DNA from: Picocystis sp. L7
Lineage: Eukaryota; Chlorophyta; Picocystophyceae; Picocystales; Picocystaceae
Direction: 5' to 3'
Assembly (NCBI GenBank): GCA_020975725.1
Contig: QXJR01000020.1
Location: forward strand, 186,001 to 250,000
Length of the DNA stretch: 64,000 bases
Part shown: one piece after another, positions 12,361 to 22,691 of the stretch
Layout of the letters: every line of letters begins with the position of its first letter
How positions within the stretch are numbered: the first letter of the stretch is position 1
Translations under genes and position numbers: made by a program
The notes under the pieces: model-generated
Seen by the model: only the letters and a program-made list of their open reading frames with translations
Told to the model about the DNA's origin: nothing
The model's database searches: none

Positions 12361-13200
12361 ATGAAGAAAACTCTAAGCACTACATGCATGCTTATTGTCT
12401 TGCTCATCGCAGCTGCCCTTGCACTGCTCATTGATTGGAGGCTTCGGAGAACAGCAATATCACATACGGTTCGGACACGGATGCATAATGGTACTTGGTA
12501 CCCTGAAATCAGAAACGCCCAGAAAAACAGTACGGTGGCAATTACTTCTACTTTTACCGATGACTACTTTTACATCCCTTTCACAGCCAGGTGGGCCGCC
12601 TATGCGAAAAAATACAACTACGACTGGTATGGCATCAACATAAAGAAAGCAGAAATCCAATTTCCCACCCCACATTGGCACAAAGCTGCTGTTTTGTACG
12701 ACCTTCTCAGTCTTGGATACGAATTTGTAGTCTTCTCTGATGGAGACTCCGTACTCATACGTCCTGACCGCAGGGTTGAAGATTTTGTTATGGCGGCACC
12801 TCCCCAAACTGAGCTGTGGATATCCCGAGATTTGTCCTGGGCTGCAACGAAGATCAACTCTGGATTGATGATCGTACGAAGAGGAACATGGTCTCTAGAA
12901 ATGCTAAAATATACTATACGCGAATCTAGTGACCACCGTATCAACCCTCGTAACTGGCCATTTGAGCAAGGCAGCATAGATAGGTGGATTCAAGTGCACC
13001 CGAAGAAGCTATACCAACTGTTTCCCTATGGAAAGAAGTTCCAAATATTTTCTTCGTTTGGTGATAGTCCAGAGGAAGAAGCAGAAGCCATCTACAAGAA
13101 GAATGTTTGGGTAATGCACTTTGCGGGGGGGTACTCAGATAGCCGTCATGAATATGCTCAGGCTGTCTTCAACTATACGCAGAGGAAACACCCTGTTTGA
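12361..13200 (+). CDS. GT34-type (GMA12/MNN10) glycosyltransferase, second copy
   Basis: A 279-residue type II membrane protein: basic start (MKKTLST), signal anchor at residues 7-24, then a lumenal catalytic domain. The DxD motif is in FSDGDSVLI (D127, D129). It is followed by KINSGLMIVRR near 164-174 and HFAGG near the C-terminus, the same order as in the gene at 8378-9460. It lacks the long variable stem of that copy and is therefore about 80 residues shorter. Both likely act in the Golgi. The ATG at 12361 is preferred because it places the hydrophobic anchor directly at the N-terminus. Family assignment is firm; sugar specificity is unknown. Confidence 0.85.
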   Translation: MKKTLSTTCMLIVLLIAAALALLIDWRLRRTAISHTVRTRMHNGTWYPEIRNAQKNSTVAITSTFTDDYFYIPFTARWAAYAKKYNYDWYGINIKKAEIQFPTPHWHKAAVLYDLLSLGYEFVVFSDGDSVLIRPDRRVEDFVMAAPPQTELWISRDLSWAATKINSGLMIVRRGTWSLEMLKYTIRESSDHRINPRNWPFEQGSIDRWIQVHPKKLYQLFPYGKKFQIFSSFGDSPEEEAEAIYKKNVWVMHFAGGYSDSRHEYAQAVFNYTQRKHPV

Positions 13201-15370
13201 TGAATAATGTTGTCTGGACAGGCAATCCACGCAAGAATTTTTTACAAGGTGACTGAGAAGTTATGACCACGTAATTTTTGACGAGCCCATATTGCATTTT
13301 GATGGGGCACTATTGAAGTGAAGCATAGGTAGCGATCGAACATTTTTTCTGCCCCGTTCCATTGCTCAAATTGGAAACATCCAAGGCGCCACAGTTAGTT
13401 GCAGAATATCCTGGGGGGCAGGAGAATATGGCTCTATGGAGCAATTCCATAGTACAACAATATGCTGCACATCCAGTTTGCACATGATCCTGCAGGTTCC
13501 AAAAAGCTTTGACATCATTGAAAATTAGGACGGGTTTCAAGCTGTGCATCTATGCAGACTGTAATTGCCGGGATACATCTATAGAGAAATACGATAGTAC
13601 TGGTCGCACTTCCTGTCTCAAGCTCAGAATCTGAAGAGATTATCGATGAAAACACTGCCACACAGGTGGAAATCACATTTCTTACCGATTCTACAATGGT
13701 CGTACCCTCTATATCTCAATCTGTTTTAAGTGACGGATCGAGAGTTTCTGGTCATACTTAGCTGTGCGGTTTACTTGCAGTCATTAGTGGTAGGTCAAAG
13801 TTCAAACAGGTTATTCACCGCAGGGCGAGTGAAACCTTGAATTCTCTTGCACCTCTCACAGGTAGCAGCGTTGCCCTAGTTTGTCTTACAGCTTTTTTTA
13901 TCTGGTCTGTTGAGCTGTGTTCATGTTCGAATAGATCACATGTTGAGGGGATTGATACTGGAATAGTTGGTAGGTTGTATGCTTGTGCTAGTCATGTCTG
14001 TCCATGATTTGAAAGTGTCGTCAGGGTGACCATGACATGGAGTGTTGAGTTCTTGTCAAAGGATAGTTTGACTACGCCCACGTAGGCAAGGCTTTCTACA
14101 GCTCCAAAAGTTGCTAGACTGCACTCGGCAGGTGTGTCCTGGCCTCCAAGCATTCCCTGAGGATAAGTGGAGTGAATCTCCTAGACTTTTCTTGGCTCTC
14201 TCCATCCGCTGGCGACATTTGAAAAAGTAGAGAAGGGGTGTTCAGTTTGCTGCCAAATCGTGGTTGTTGCTGATTAGCCCCCTGGAGTCGACCCGTGGTC
14301 CAAAGGAAAGATGTCCTGGCCGGCCCTCCATCGTATGAGTATATGAACTCGAACTGAACCGCAGGATGACGCCCCTTTGCTTGGTCCAGCTGACTTGGAA
14401 CTCTGACCTTTTCATTGTTTACTTTACACCGCATATACTTAAAGCATGTGCAAGCCCCCCCTCCATTTCATGGAAGGTAGAGTGTTTTGTTTAGAGAACA
14501 CATAAAGTGTGCATGGTAGATGGGATCGGAATGCGAGTTGAGCAATCACGCAAGTCTCGTGTGATATGCCCTTCCATAGAGATGACAACTTTAAATTCCT
14601 GGTCTGTATGTAATATAGAATTTTGGCTTTGGTTGGGAAACGCCAGAATGACGACGAGGAAGCCTTTACAGATGATTCATAAGGTGTTACCTACGCTCGC
14701 CATACTTCTTGTACGATCTTATCTATTCCGAAGTATGTGTCATAGGCCGTGGACCAGTGTGTCTACATTTCCGTGAACAAAGACACGAAAATATTGTGTG
14801 GACCTTATTGGGGACACCATTTACCTTGTGACAATTGTTGCATAAGGCAGGGTCCTCCTATGAACGAGGCCCACCAGGGTCCACCCCACCGGCACTTTTT
14901 CTTCATAGGGAGAGAGGGGGTGTCGCTGTGGGATCCGTGGAGCCTCAGGAGGACTTCTCCGGACGTTGCTGCTCCAATCAACGTTTTAGAGCACTCCGTT
15001 TTGAGGGGTTTGGATCGATGGACCCCGACCTGGTTCGGCCCGTGCAAGAGCAGGGAGGCCCGTGCACGTCCCAGGGTCTTTCGGGGCTGGATCCTGCCTC
15101 GTTTCCCCTGGCGGGTGCTCCTTCCTTTCGACGCGCGTATCTCTTGGAATATGGGTTGAAATCCAACGAACGATACCTCGTTGGCTAGGCCTCGGCGTTT
15201 TCTTTCGAAAAGTGCTCTCAAAACGGCCAAATTATGCCTCATGAAATGTCTAGAGGCGAATATCCACCAGCAGGTGTTGGGGACCCCAAACGGCACCTCT
15301 TCTCGGTACCTCCCCAAGGACAGCCGAGCACCCACGTGGAACCGGAACGCCAAACCCAGGGAAAGGAAAG
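13201..15370. other. Gene-free block upstream of the fucosyltransferase-like gene
   Basis: 13201-14800 is AT-rich with no credible open frame. 14800-15370 becomes GC-rich and is open in several frames on both strands, including a 312-codon minus-strand frame. Its composition (Trp, Phe, Arg and Ser runs) looks like the shadow of biased DNA rather than a protein. No promoter element or repeat stood out. Confidence 0.45.
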
Positions 15371-17281
15371 ATGGCAAGACGGTACACGCGCATGAGAAAA
15401 ATCGGATCGAAAAACGATGCCGCCGGTGCCATGGAGCGCATGGGCAGCTCCCTGCCCAAAACGCCCAAAAAAGGGTCAATTTTGGGAACCGCCCAGGCCA
15501 GCCACGCCGAGTCCACCCGAAAAGCAAACGATCCAGGACCAGGGAAGCTTGGATTGGGATTTTCTTCGTCGAATTACCCGGGCAAGCGTCTAGGAAGAAC
15601 GGGGAAAAAGCAAAATGCGGAAATGAGCCCCGAGGACTCACACTCCCCTCAAGTGGCGGTGGGGGGGTGGGTGCAGGGTCTCGATGACCCTGTACCATTT
15701 TCACGAGATTTCCATCCATCCCATCACGTAGAAGGCCATCCACTCCATGTGAACGTCAAGCCGGATTTGGTCGCTGATACCGTACCTGAGGCAAGGCTTG
15801 GACGCCATCTCAGGAGCTCCTCCATGAAAGGATATGCCGCGCACCTGTCCAAGTGTCCAGGAGTGATTCAAGTGTTGGATGCAGAGCTAGCTATTTCGCC
15901 AACCATCCTGGTGGAAAAAGGACGATGCTGCGACCAAGTCCTCCGATGTGTCGAAGAGATGATAAACACGCATCACTTTGACATCGAGGATGTGCGTATA
16001 CGAGGTTGTGGCGTCGGCTGGCCTACACCATGCCCCCTGGAGCTACCTGTTCCTTGGTGTAGAGGAAATGAGACAGAAAACCAAGCCAGCTACGGAGTGG
16101 AAACACATGTGGAAAGTGAATTCGTGCGAAGGTGGCCAACAAACGAAAGCAAGGCTTCGGGGGCGCGTGAAATGGGCGACCTCCCTGTGCATCAACACAA
16201 AGACACTCGATCTGAAACTGTGGCAGAGAGCCGACGGTTTCCTCTGGGTCCAAGAACAAGACAGCTGGGCCGTTTTTATAGACAATGTCAGTCCTGGTTG
16301 TCGTTTCGTAACACGTGGAACGCAGAACGGAAAGATGGGGTGTTGGTGTATTTCTTCCGGACCAACACAGGAGGGCTGGGCAACAAGTTGATGGTGCTTC
16401 GATACGTATTCTTTCTCGCCTTGATTTTAAAGAAAGAACTGGTCATCATGCCTTCAGACGGAATCGATATCAGCCACTATTTCGAGGAACACCTCTACCA
16501 GTGGAAGCCAAGGAACGAAACCAGCGTAAGGATCCATGCCCGCAGATGCTTTGCTTGTGATCAACTTGATCTGGTGAAGGATGCCAAATCCACCGCTAAC
16601 AAATATACTTACCTCAATACTTGTAGCACAGCAAAGATATTTGCATCTTGTAATCTTGGAAGGCACCTCCGTCAGCAAGCACCCCCTGCAGACATGTATC
16701 TTCAGGGTGTGCTGAGGCTCTGGGAAACAAAACATTGCTTTCTCGCCAGCTTTTTCAGTGTCAAGACATTCATTGAAGATCTCTTGCCCGCAGCATTCGT
16801 TGCAGCCAACCACAGGATTGCATTGCATGTTAGATGGGGAGACTATTACTTGAAAAGTGTTCAAGAGGGGGTGTTTCCACATGGGAACGATAGAAGAACA
16901 GGGTTCAGGAAACTAGAACATTGTTTGCGCAGGATTGAGCTGGACCATCGTTCCAATCTCTCAGTGGAGAGGAACCAGTCAACCTACTTCTTTGCTGCAA
17001 GTGATATGCCCAAGATGCTCCACAGTGTGATCCATGGTATGAAGAACTTCTCTTGGACAGGGGGATCGACGAGCAAAAGCAACATCCATTTGCTGCCCGA
17101 ATCCAAGTCACTTCATACTGGTAGAAGAATTCGAGGCGAATCCATGCACCAAAGCTTCCGACCTGCAATTTTCGACTTTGTCGGTTTGTCTTTGTCAGAC
17201 CTGATTTACGCACCCGGAGCTTCTACATTTAGCAGGCAGGCATCAGAATTTGGTCTGACAAGATTGACTCGCCATTGCTAG
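15371..17281 (+). CDS. Fucosyltransferase-like protein (start uncertain)
   Basis: The open frame gives 636 residues, but only the C-terminal half looks conserved. From about residue 325 it carries VYFFRTNTGGLGNKLMVLR, the glycine-rich GGLGN motif of GDP-fucose transferases. Near residue 486 it has HVRWGD, the [HN]xRxGD motif shared by GT11, GT23, GT37, GT65 and GT68 enzymes. The end (LSLSDLIYAPGASTFSRQA) resembles the third fucosyltransferase motif. The first 320 residues are low in hydrophobicity, have no signal anchor and look like chance-open GC-rich sequence. The true start may lie near 16000-16300, or small introns may join an upstream exon. Function is probably Golgi sugar transfer; the acceptor is unknown. 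Confidence 0.65.
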   Translation: MARRYTRMRKIGSKNDAAGAMERMGSSLPKTPKKGSILGTAQASHAESTRKANDPGPGKLGLGFSSSNYPGKRLGRTGKKQNAEMSPEDSHSPQVAVGGWVQGLDDPVPFSRDFHPSHHVEGHPLHVNVKPDLVADTVPEARLGRHLRSSSMKGYAAHLSKCPGVIQVLDAELAISPTILVEKGRCCDQVLRCVEEMINTHHFDIEDVRIRGCGVGWPTPCPLELPVPWCRGNETENQASYGVETHVESEFVRRWPTNESKASGAREMGDLPVHQHKDTRSETVAESRRFPLGPRTRQLGRFYRQCQSWLSFRNTWNAERKDGVLVYFFRTNTGGLGNKLMVLRYVFFLALILKKELVIMPSDGIDISHYFEEHLYQWKPRNETSVRIHARRCFACDQLDLVKDAKSTANKYTYLNTCSTAKIFASCNLGRHLRQQAPPADMYLQGVLRLWETKHCFLASFFSVKTFIEDLLPAAFVAANHRIALHVRWGDYYLKSVQEGVFPHGNDRRTGFRKLEHCLRRIELDHRSNLSVERNQSTYFFAASDMPKMLHSVIHGMKNFSWTGGSTSKSNIHLLPESKSLHTGRRIRGESMHQSFRPAIFDFVGLSLSDLIYAPGASTFSRQASEFGLTRLTRHC

Positions 17282-18289
17282 TTACGTAACAGATGAAAGC
17301 CGGCATCGCCTTGGCATATGAACGTTGAGAAGATTCCGTTGGCAGTGCTTTGGTGGTTGCTCAATTATATTCTGCTTCAATTTTTCCGTATACATGAGCA
17401 TGCCCTTCCTTGCCATGGAAGCTTGCCAGGTAGGAATTTCAGGCGGTTGCAGCGTTCCAAAAGAATATTTTCAACTGTTCTCTTGGCTGTGTCAACATGC
17501 ATAGACAAACAGTCCTCGCTGCACTGGTTCTCCAAACTATCTTTTGAACATGCTACTCCAAAGTGCATCCTCCTCCTTGGACTCCAGATTTGATGGGAAC
17601 CATGAAAAGACACGCTGCGCATTGCAAGATCTTACTGTTGCTGGCCATCCCCTATCTTGGCTGGCAGCGAAGGGCGTTACTGCTACTGTAAAGGTTCTGC
17701 TGACAGAATGTTGACCACGCACCGTCTCGAGCTCCAACACCTCATCTGATGTTCCGCTGAAACCCACCTCACGCTCAGTACTGGATTTAGACAACCTTCG
17801 GGTGAGTATTTGATCCTGTGGCATTGCAAATACATCCAAAGGCTGCACGTCAAACATAAGCAAGATGCTGTTTTTCTTTCGCACTCTTCATATCGATGAT
17901 TTGTGAACATCGCCATGGAGGACTCCTGCAAACATTCAACTTGCACAGAAAGCTCCTAGATCACGGGATCAGGATGCAATGAATTGGTGTTCAGTTCTCG
18001 AACGATAGAGTTCAGAGCTGTCACGCGCTTTTGCTGTAGAAATTCTCAGGCAGTGCATCTTTACGGATGTTTGCAGCTCTGGTGTTCTGTTACATGGGTC
18101 TGTGCTCTTCAATATCCAGCAGCTCGAGATAGCATGATGTCATGAACCCATAATGTAACAAAAGAAGATGGTATCTATCTTAAGTTGCTTATGTACGCTT
18201 CAAACAAGCTGGAATCTGCTTCCCTGTAGGTGGGGTGTCTAGCAAAGTCATTGGTCAGGTGGTGCAGGAATATGTCTGCTTTTGAAACT
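17282..18289. other. Convergent intergenic region
   Basis: About 1 kb between the 3' ends of the fucosyltransferase-like and kinase-like genes. Only short frames occur, with no recognisable product. It probably contains both 3' untranslated regions. Confidence 0.5.
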
Positions 18290-19411
18290 TTACGTGCACT
18301 GGCGGATGGAATTGTTCTTGCTGCACTGGGGAGAGTTGCCACAAAGCATGTCAAGCAGCTGCTCTGCCGTTGGACGTTTACTTGTTGGCCCCCTGCACGC
18401 TTGAAAAATTGTCTTGGAGAATCCGAACCGCAGCAAGGGCTTGAATGCACCTTCTGCCAGTACACATGTTGTATCTTTTGCAAAGTCCCCTTCATCGTAG
18501 CTGCACCTGTAATTCTGACACTGCAGTGTGGTGCATCGTTGGACTTCTCTTCCTGATTGGATTTTCTTCAGTCGACTCCTGCAATCATTCGGTGTGTTGC
18601 AGCTGTTGGTAACCAGCTGATCCTTCAAGTTTTCAACGTACTTTTTCCTGGTGACAAGAATGTCCAGATCAACCACTTTCATTTGCCAATCTGAGGTAAA
18701 AGCATATTGTTGCCCTCCAGCATCTGCTCCAAGGCCTAGCTGTGGGTATTTGCTGAAGAGGCACACGACGCTTGTTGCCATATTGTAGACGTTTGCTTCG
18801 TTGGGTTGTTTTGTCGACAAGGCACGCAAGGAGTCTTCCGCATGTTCCAGCAGTACCCATGTGAATTTCTTGCTGATGCAGAAGCCCTCCAGCTTCGGCA
18901 GTCCCGAGGAGTTGAATTTCATCAGCATTCCTATCTCCTTGACGTACACGGACGGATTTCTTGGCAGGGGTGGCATCTCTCTCTGCAGTCGATGTTGCGG
19001 ATGAAAGCTCCCTTTCTTCATCCCGTCCATTCCGAACTTCCCATCCACGTAATCGCTGGTTTTGAGTATGAATGGTTTCGAGTCCAGTTCCACTTTGAAC
19101 GCGGCCTTGGTGTATCCTCTTGCGGATTCGTTGCTTACCAACAGGGCGTTTTTGACCTGTTGGTTGTGATTGCAGTTGTACAAGCCCGACACCAGTTGGA
19201 TGGGGAGTCCCCATCCGACCATCCATCCATTGCTTCTTTTCATGTACCATGCATTGGATGCTCCCTGTATCCTCTTCCGACGCCTCACGGTTGCACGGGA
19301 TGTGCCTCGAGATCGGAAGAAGCCCTGGTTCCCACAGGTTCGTCGGCGGTTTGGGGGTCCTTTGGGGGGAAGAGTCGGCGAGTTTGTCCGACTAATCTGG
19401 AAAAACGCCAT
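18290..19411 (-). CDS. FAM69/DIPK-like kinase-fold protein, Cys-rich
   Basis: A 373-residue protein with features of a divergent, lumenal protein kinase. There is an N-lobe-like segment (KAAFKVELDSKPFILKTS), a hinge-like WVLLEHAEDSL, and MKVVDLDIL where a kinase would have its DFG motif (here DLD). This is followed by a Cys-rich insert with a NDC...C...C...C pattern, as in the FAM69/DIPK family of secretory-pathway kinases. The canonical HRD loop is not obvious, so catalysis is unproven. The first 60 residues are basic and variable and may not be translated; a start at one of the Mets near residue 58 is possible. Its neighbours are glycosyltransferases, which suits a secretory-pathway role. 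Confidence 0.55.
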   Translation of the reverse strand: MAFFQISRTNSPTLPPKGPPNRRRTCGNQGFFRSRGTSRATVRRRKRIQGASNAWYMKRSNGWMVGWGLPIQLVSGLYNCNHNQQVKNALLVSNESARGYTKAAFKVELDSKPFILKTSDYVDGKFGMDGMKKGSFHPQHRLQREMPPLPRNPSVYVKEIGMLMKFNSSGLPKLEGFCISKKFTWVLLEHAEDSLRALSTKQPNEANVYNMATSVVCLFSKYPQLGLGADAGGQQYAFTSDWQMKVVDLDILVTRKKYVENLKDQLVTNSCNTPNDCRSRLKKIQSGREVQRCTTLQCQNYRCSYDEGDFAKDTTCVLAEGAFKPLLRFGFSKTIFQACRGPTSKRPTAEQLLDMLCGNSPQCSKNNSIRQCT

Positions 19412-19478
19412 TTTCTTCGGGCTCGGTTCCCTGTCAAATCACCATCCCTGAACCCCACAGCGACCAATCCCACAGAAT

Positions 19479-19499
19479 GGTCGGACGATTCCGCCGACT
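19479..19499. repeat. Left copy of 21-bp direct repeat
   Basis: Begins GGTCGGACGATT and ends CCGCCGACT; identical to 22692-22712. The repeat has short inverted arms (GTCGG and CCGAC) around a central core, the arrangement of a tyrosine-recombinase crossover site. Immediately inside it, 19501-19516 is a perfect 16-bp palindrome, GGTTCAAGCTTGAACC. It lies 68 bp upstream of the start of the kinase-like gene. Confidence 0.7.
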
Positions 19500-20179
19500 C
19501 GGTTCAAGCTTGAACCAGTCCGTCGTCCCCTTTCGATAGGTAACGGCAGAACCGGTCGAGTAACCTCTGAAAGGAAAGAACGTCGGACTGCCTCCCATTG
19601 GACTGGCAAGGCTGTATCACCCGGTATTCAGCCGTATCATACGTGTCGTCTACGCAGGACGAGGGCTTTCGTACTTGGTGCATCACGACGAACGCGTGTA
19701 GCGCTTCCTTCCGTGATAGTTGCGTGGCTCTTGGATCGCGTGGTTGATTCGTTCATGGCGAGGACGGAGCAAGGAGACAATGAACCGTGGGATTTGGCAA
19801 AGAAGTGTGGAAGAACAACCACCTGCGCGACGTGTTGACTTCAAAGGTGCGTACGAACGACGCTACCATGCAAGAAACCTGGCTACGATGGGGGGCATCG
19901 TCCGCCACAGGTGCGTTCCCCTCCAATGATTGTTTGGGGACGCATGCGACCACGAAACGGCTGACGTTGACGGATCATTGTGAAGGAGATTGCGAGGATG
20001 TCAAGGCTGTGACAACCTGTCGAAGGTACCATCTGCCATACAGACACTTGGCGAAGTGGACAGCACGTTGGGCGTAACCGCTTCAACCTCATATTGAGGA
20101 ATCTTCTTCGTTGCCTTGCAGTATCACAAGCTCCATGCCTGAGCCATCGTGCATTTGGATGTTCCTAGCATCACACTGT

Positions 20180-20225
20180 TGGTTTTCAAGTGATGTTCTG
20201 CTTGCAGAACATCACTTGAAAACCA
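20180..20225. repeat. Perfect 22-bp inverted repeat with 2-base loop
   Basis: Arms 20180-20201 and 20204-20225 are exact reverse complements, separated only by TT; the arm contains CAAGTGATGTTCTGC. Pairing continues weakly for three further positions outside. It sits 410 bp downstream of the recombinase stop codon, within the 21-bp-bounded interval. It could be a structured DNA end or recombination signal, a transcript-terminating hairpin or a small-RNA precursor. Confidence 0.85.
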
Positions 20226-20634
20226 GTAGTATTGTTTCAGGTTGTACTATTTGAGGAGATCGACATGTGCACATAGCTTCTTGTAAGCAGGGTGAATATG
20301 CTAAAATTACAGATTAAGTTGTGCGCAGTCTTTTGGCAACAGTTTGCCACATGAGGGGCCGTTGTGGCTCCACTGTCAAAGCGATTGCAGTGCTTCCACT
20401 CTGATACATTCGTTCGCACTCTTCCACTGTTGGCTTCTCATTAAATGTGTTGTTTGCAAGAAGGTACTTTTCAATTCGTAACATGAGGTACTTGAGATCA
20501 GCAAATCTCTTTCGGAGATGCTCGGATGGAAATCTCTTCAAGGAACGCAATGGTGGGTGCTTGTCGCTTCCACGCATCCAGAGCTGGAAAATTACCGCAG
20601 GCAAGCAAGTTGGAAACTTGAAGTCCATTGGAAC

Positions 20635-22401
20635 TTACCAGAATCGTCCGTTGTATTCGTAGGGACTCCACTGCCAGCGTTCTTGGATCCCTTCTTCACT
20701 GTTCTCAGAATTCCCGTTGGTCGAGTGTTGCAAGGTCTGCATCTGTTCCACCAATGCCGCGATCTTTTGATCTATGTAATCTCTTGAAACGGTACCACAT
20801 GCAACTGCATTCTCCGTAAATGCACTACCAATGATATCTTTCATGGCAGGAAGTATAGCACAAAGATCTTGCTTGGTATCTTGAAGGCTTTTAAGCATTA
20901 CTACATGGGGGGCTATCCCTGTTGCCTTAGACAAGAACCGACATGGTTCTAAGGTAATGTGCCTCTTCAGTTGTGCAACTAATGCTGTATTCTGAAACAG
21001 CGGAGTCGCCAAGCAAGTTCCATTGCTCTCTAGGTTGAGCCGTAACCAGGATTCGTGATATACAAATGAGGCAAGCAACATTTTGAAAGTCAATTCTAGG
21101 TCAGCGTCATAGTGCAAGCCAAACGCAGCGTGTATACCTGCCAGGATAATTTCATGTGGGCATTCATCATCGAAGTGTGGGGGTAATGTGCTGAATTCAT
21201 GGCTCAATATAGGAAGGCCAGCCAACATGCGACCAACAAATTGATCGCCTGCTGCCTCGTACAGTAGGTAGGTGTCCAAAACTTTCGATAGCGACCAGCC
21301 ACAACGTTGAGCAATGGCTGCTGTGCTTGGTCCAAGCGTTGTGCCACTGCTCACATAGGTTGCCGCACCTTTTCTGCATGAATGGGAACCAATATCCTCA
21401 GCAACATACCCAAAGTGTTTGAGTTCTTCGTGGTTTTTCTTAAGTGCTTGGCGTAAATGGGAAGCATACCTATCGTATTGCCTTGTACCTGGAAACAATG
21501 ATCCATAGGGGCGAACCGAGGCAAGGTACAAAGCAAGGCTGAGGATTGGACAAAGCTCAGGGATGTATGGGTTGGCATAAATGTGTCTTGGTTTCTTGCA
21601 ACGATCCCCGGTCTGATCATTCTTCATTGTGCTGAAGTAAATGATCATTGCATCATTTGCCCACTTGATGTGAGAAAAGTGTATCGTAGAACATGAAGAT
21701 GCTCTACAAGCAAGATTCCAACTCAGCACTAAGAAACATTGGAAAAATGAGCCATGGTGCATAAGTAAGAGGGACAGCCACCTGTATGCCTCGAATGTAA
21801 GCTCTCTTTTGCCTTCACCGACCGGTCCCTCCCCCCTCTCCAATGCTCGGGCAGTGCTCCGTCGAACACTTTTCATGCCCCGGTGTAGTCGATCTCTCAG
21901 CTCCTCTTTCATTGTAATAACATACTCTCTATACAAATTCACCAAGCTTGCTCTTATAGTCTTGAATCGGGACATCATGAGCTTCCGAGGACCAAGTTGA
22001 ATTGAGGAGACGTAAGAGAAGAAGTGCACGCTCGTAAGTTTTTCTAGCATGAATGCACCTTGGATGGTCTCGTTTTCTACATCAACAACCAACGTCTTTA
22101 ATAAATCTATCTGAGTGTTCAAGGCCGAGGCATCCATACTTTCTTGGAATGTTGAAGAGAACAAAAGCCTCCTATATCGTGGTTGGTTGTATAACCATTT
22201 GACAAAAACTATCATGCAATTGTGGTAGGACCTTCGTGTCTCATTTACGATGTACGCCATTTCGAGTTTCTTGGCGTGGGATTCGAGTGTATCTAGGTCC
22301 ATTTGAGAGGGTGCTGAGGTTTTGTTTGCATGTGATGAATCACCAAGGGTTAGAAATGGTGTGGCTGTGTCCCTTTGTCCTACTTCTTCAAGCGCTTCCA
22401 T
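20635..22401 (-). CDS. Tyrosine recombinase/integrase (Crypton-like)
   Basis: A 588-residue protein when started at the ATG at 22401; the frame is open for 46 more codons but those begin only with a GTG. The catalytic set is complete: Arg233 in NLACRASSC, a likely beta-hairpin Lys260 in STMKNDQTGD, His340 and Arg343 in SHSCRKGAATY, Trp369 in CGWSLSKV and the nucleophile Tyr378 in DTYLLY. The N-terminal 200 residues look helical, like a core-binding SAM-like domain. The C-terminal 200 residues are not recognised. Such proteins occur in Cryptons and related DNA transposons and are patchy in algae and oomycetes. The frame has no breaks, so the gene is either recently mobile or retained for a host role. 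Codon use is AT-richer than in the neighbouring host genes. Confidence 0.8.
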   Translation of the reverse strand: MEALEEVGQRDTATPFLTLGDSSHANKTSAPSQMDLDTLESHAKKLEMAYIVNETRRSYHNCMIVFVKWLYNQPRYRRLLFSSTFQESMDASALNTQIDLLKTLVVDVENETIQGAFMLEKLTSVHFFSYVSSIQLGPRKLMMSRFKTIRASLVNLYREYVITMKEELRDRLHRGMKSVRRSTARALERGEGPVGEGKRELTFEAYRWLSLLLMHHGSFFQCFLVLSWNLACRASSCSTIHFSHIKWANDAMIIYFSTMKNDQTGDRCKKPRHIYANPYIPELCPILSLALYLASVRPYGSLFPGTRQYDRYASHLRQALKKNHEELKHFGYVAEDIGSHSCRKGAATYVSSGTTLGPSTAAIAQRCGWSLSKVLDTYLLYEAAGDQFVGRMLAGLPILSHEFSTLPPHFDDECPHEIILAGIHAAFGLHYDADLELTFKMLLASFVYHESWLRLNLESNGTCLATPLFQNTALVAQLKRHITLEPCRFLSKATGIAPHVVMLKSLQDTKQDLCAILPAMKDIIGSAFTENAVACGTVSRDYIDQKIAALVEQMQTLQHSTNGNSENSEEGIQERWQWSPYEYNGRFW

Positions 22402-22691
22402 ACTACAACCCAAACAATATCCTCCAAGCTTGAAACGCTTTTGAGTTCCGTTGATTTTCGGGGACGCCCTCAAAGAGTGCTTTACTCTTTCAACGCGCGT
22501 GGTCGAGGTGCTGCTCGTGTTCGCTCTTGCGCCGTGCACCCGCCGTACGTCGGGTTGAACCCCCAGTGGAACTTGTCGGCCGAGGGATCGTTCTGAGTTA
22601 CCTACCGACTGCGACCCCTTCTAAAGGGAGAGACGCCTTACTAATCTCCCGAGGAACCCGACGAATCCCGTAGGAGAACCGAGTCGGGTTG

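Noticed and set aside
14805-15743. 312-codon minus-strand frame
   Set aside because: Rich in Trp, Arg, Phe and Ser with no motif; overlaps equally open frames on the other strand in GC-biased DNA.
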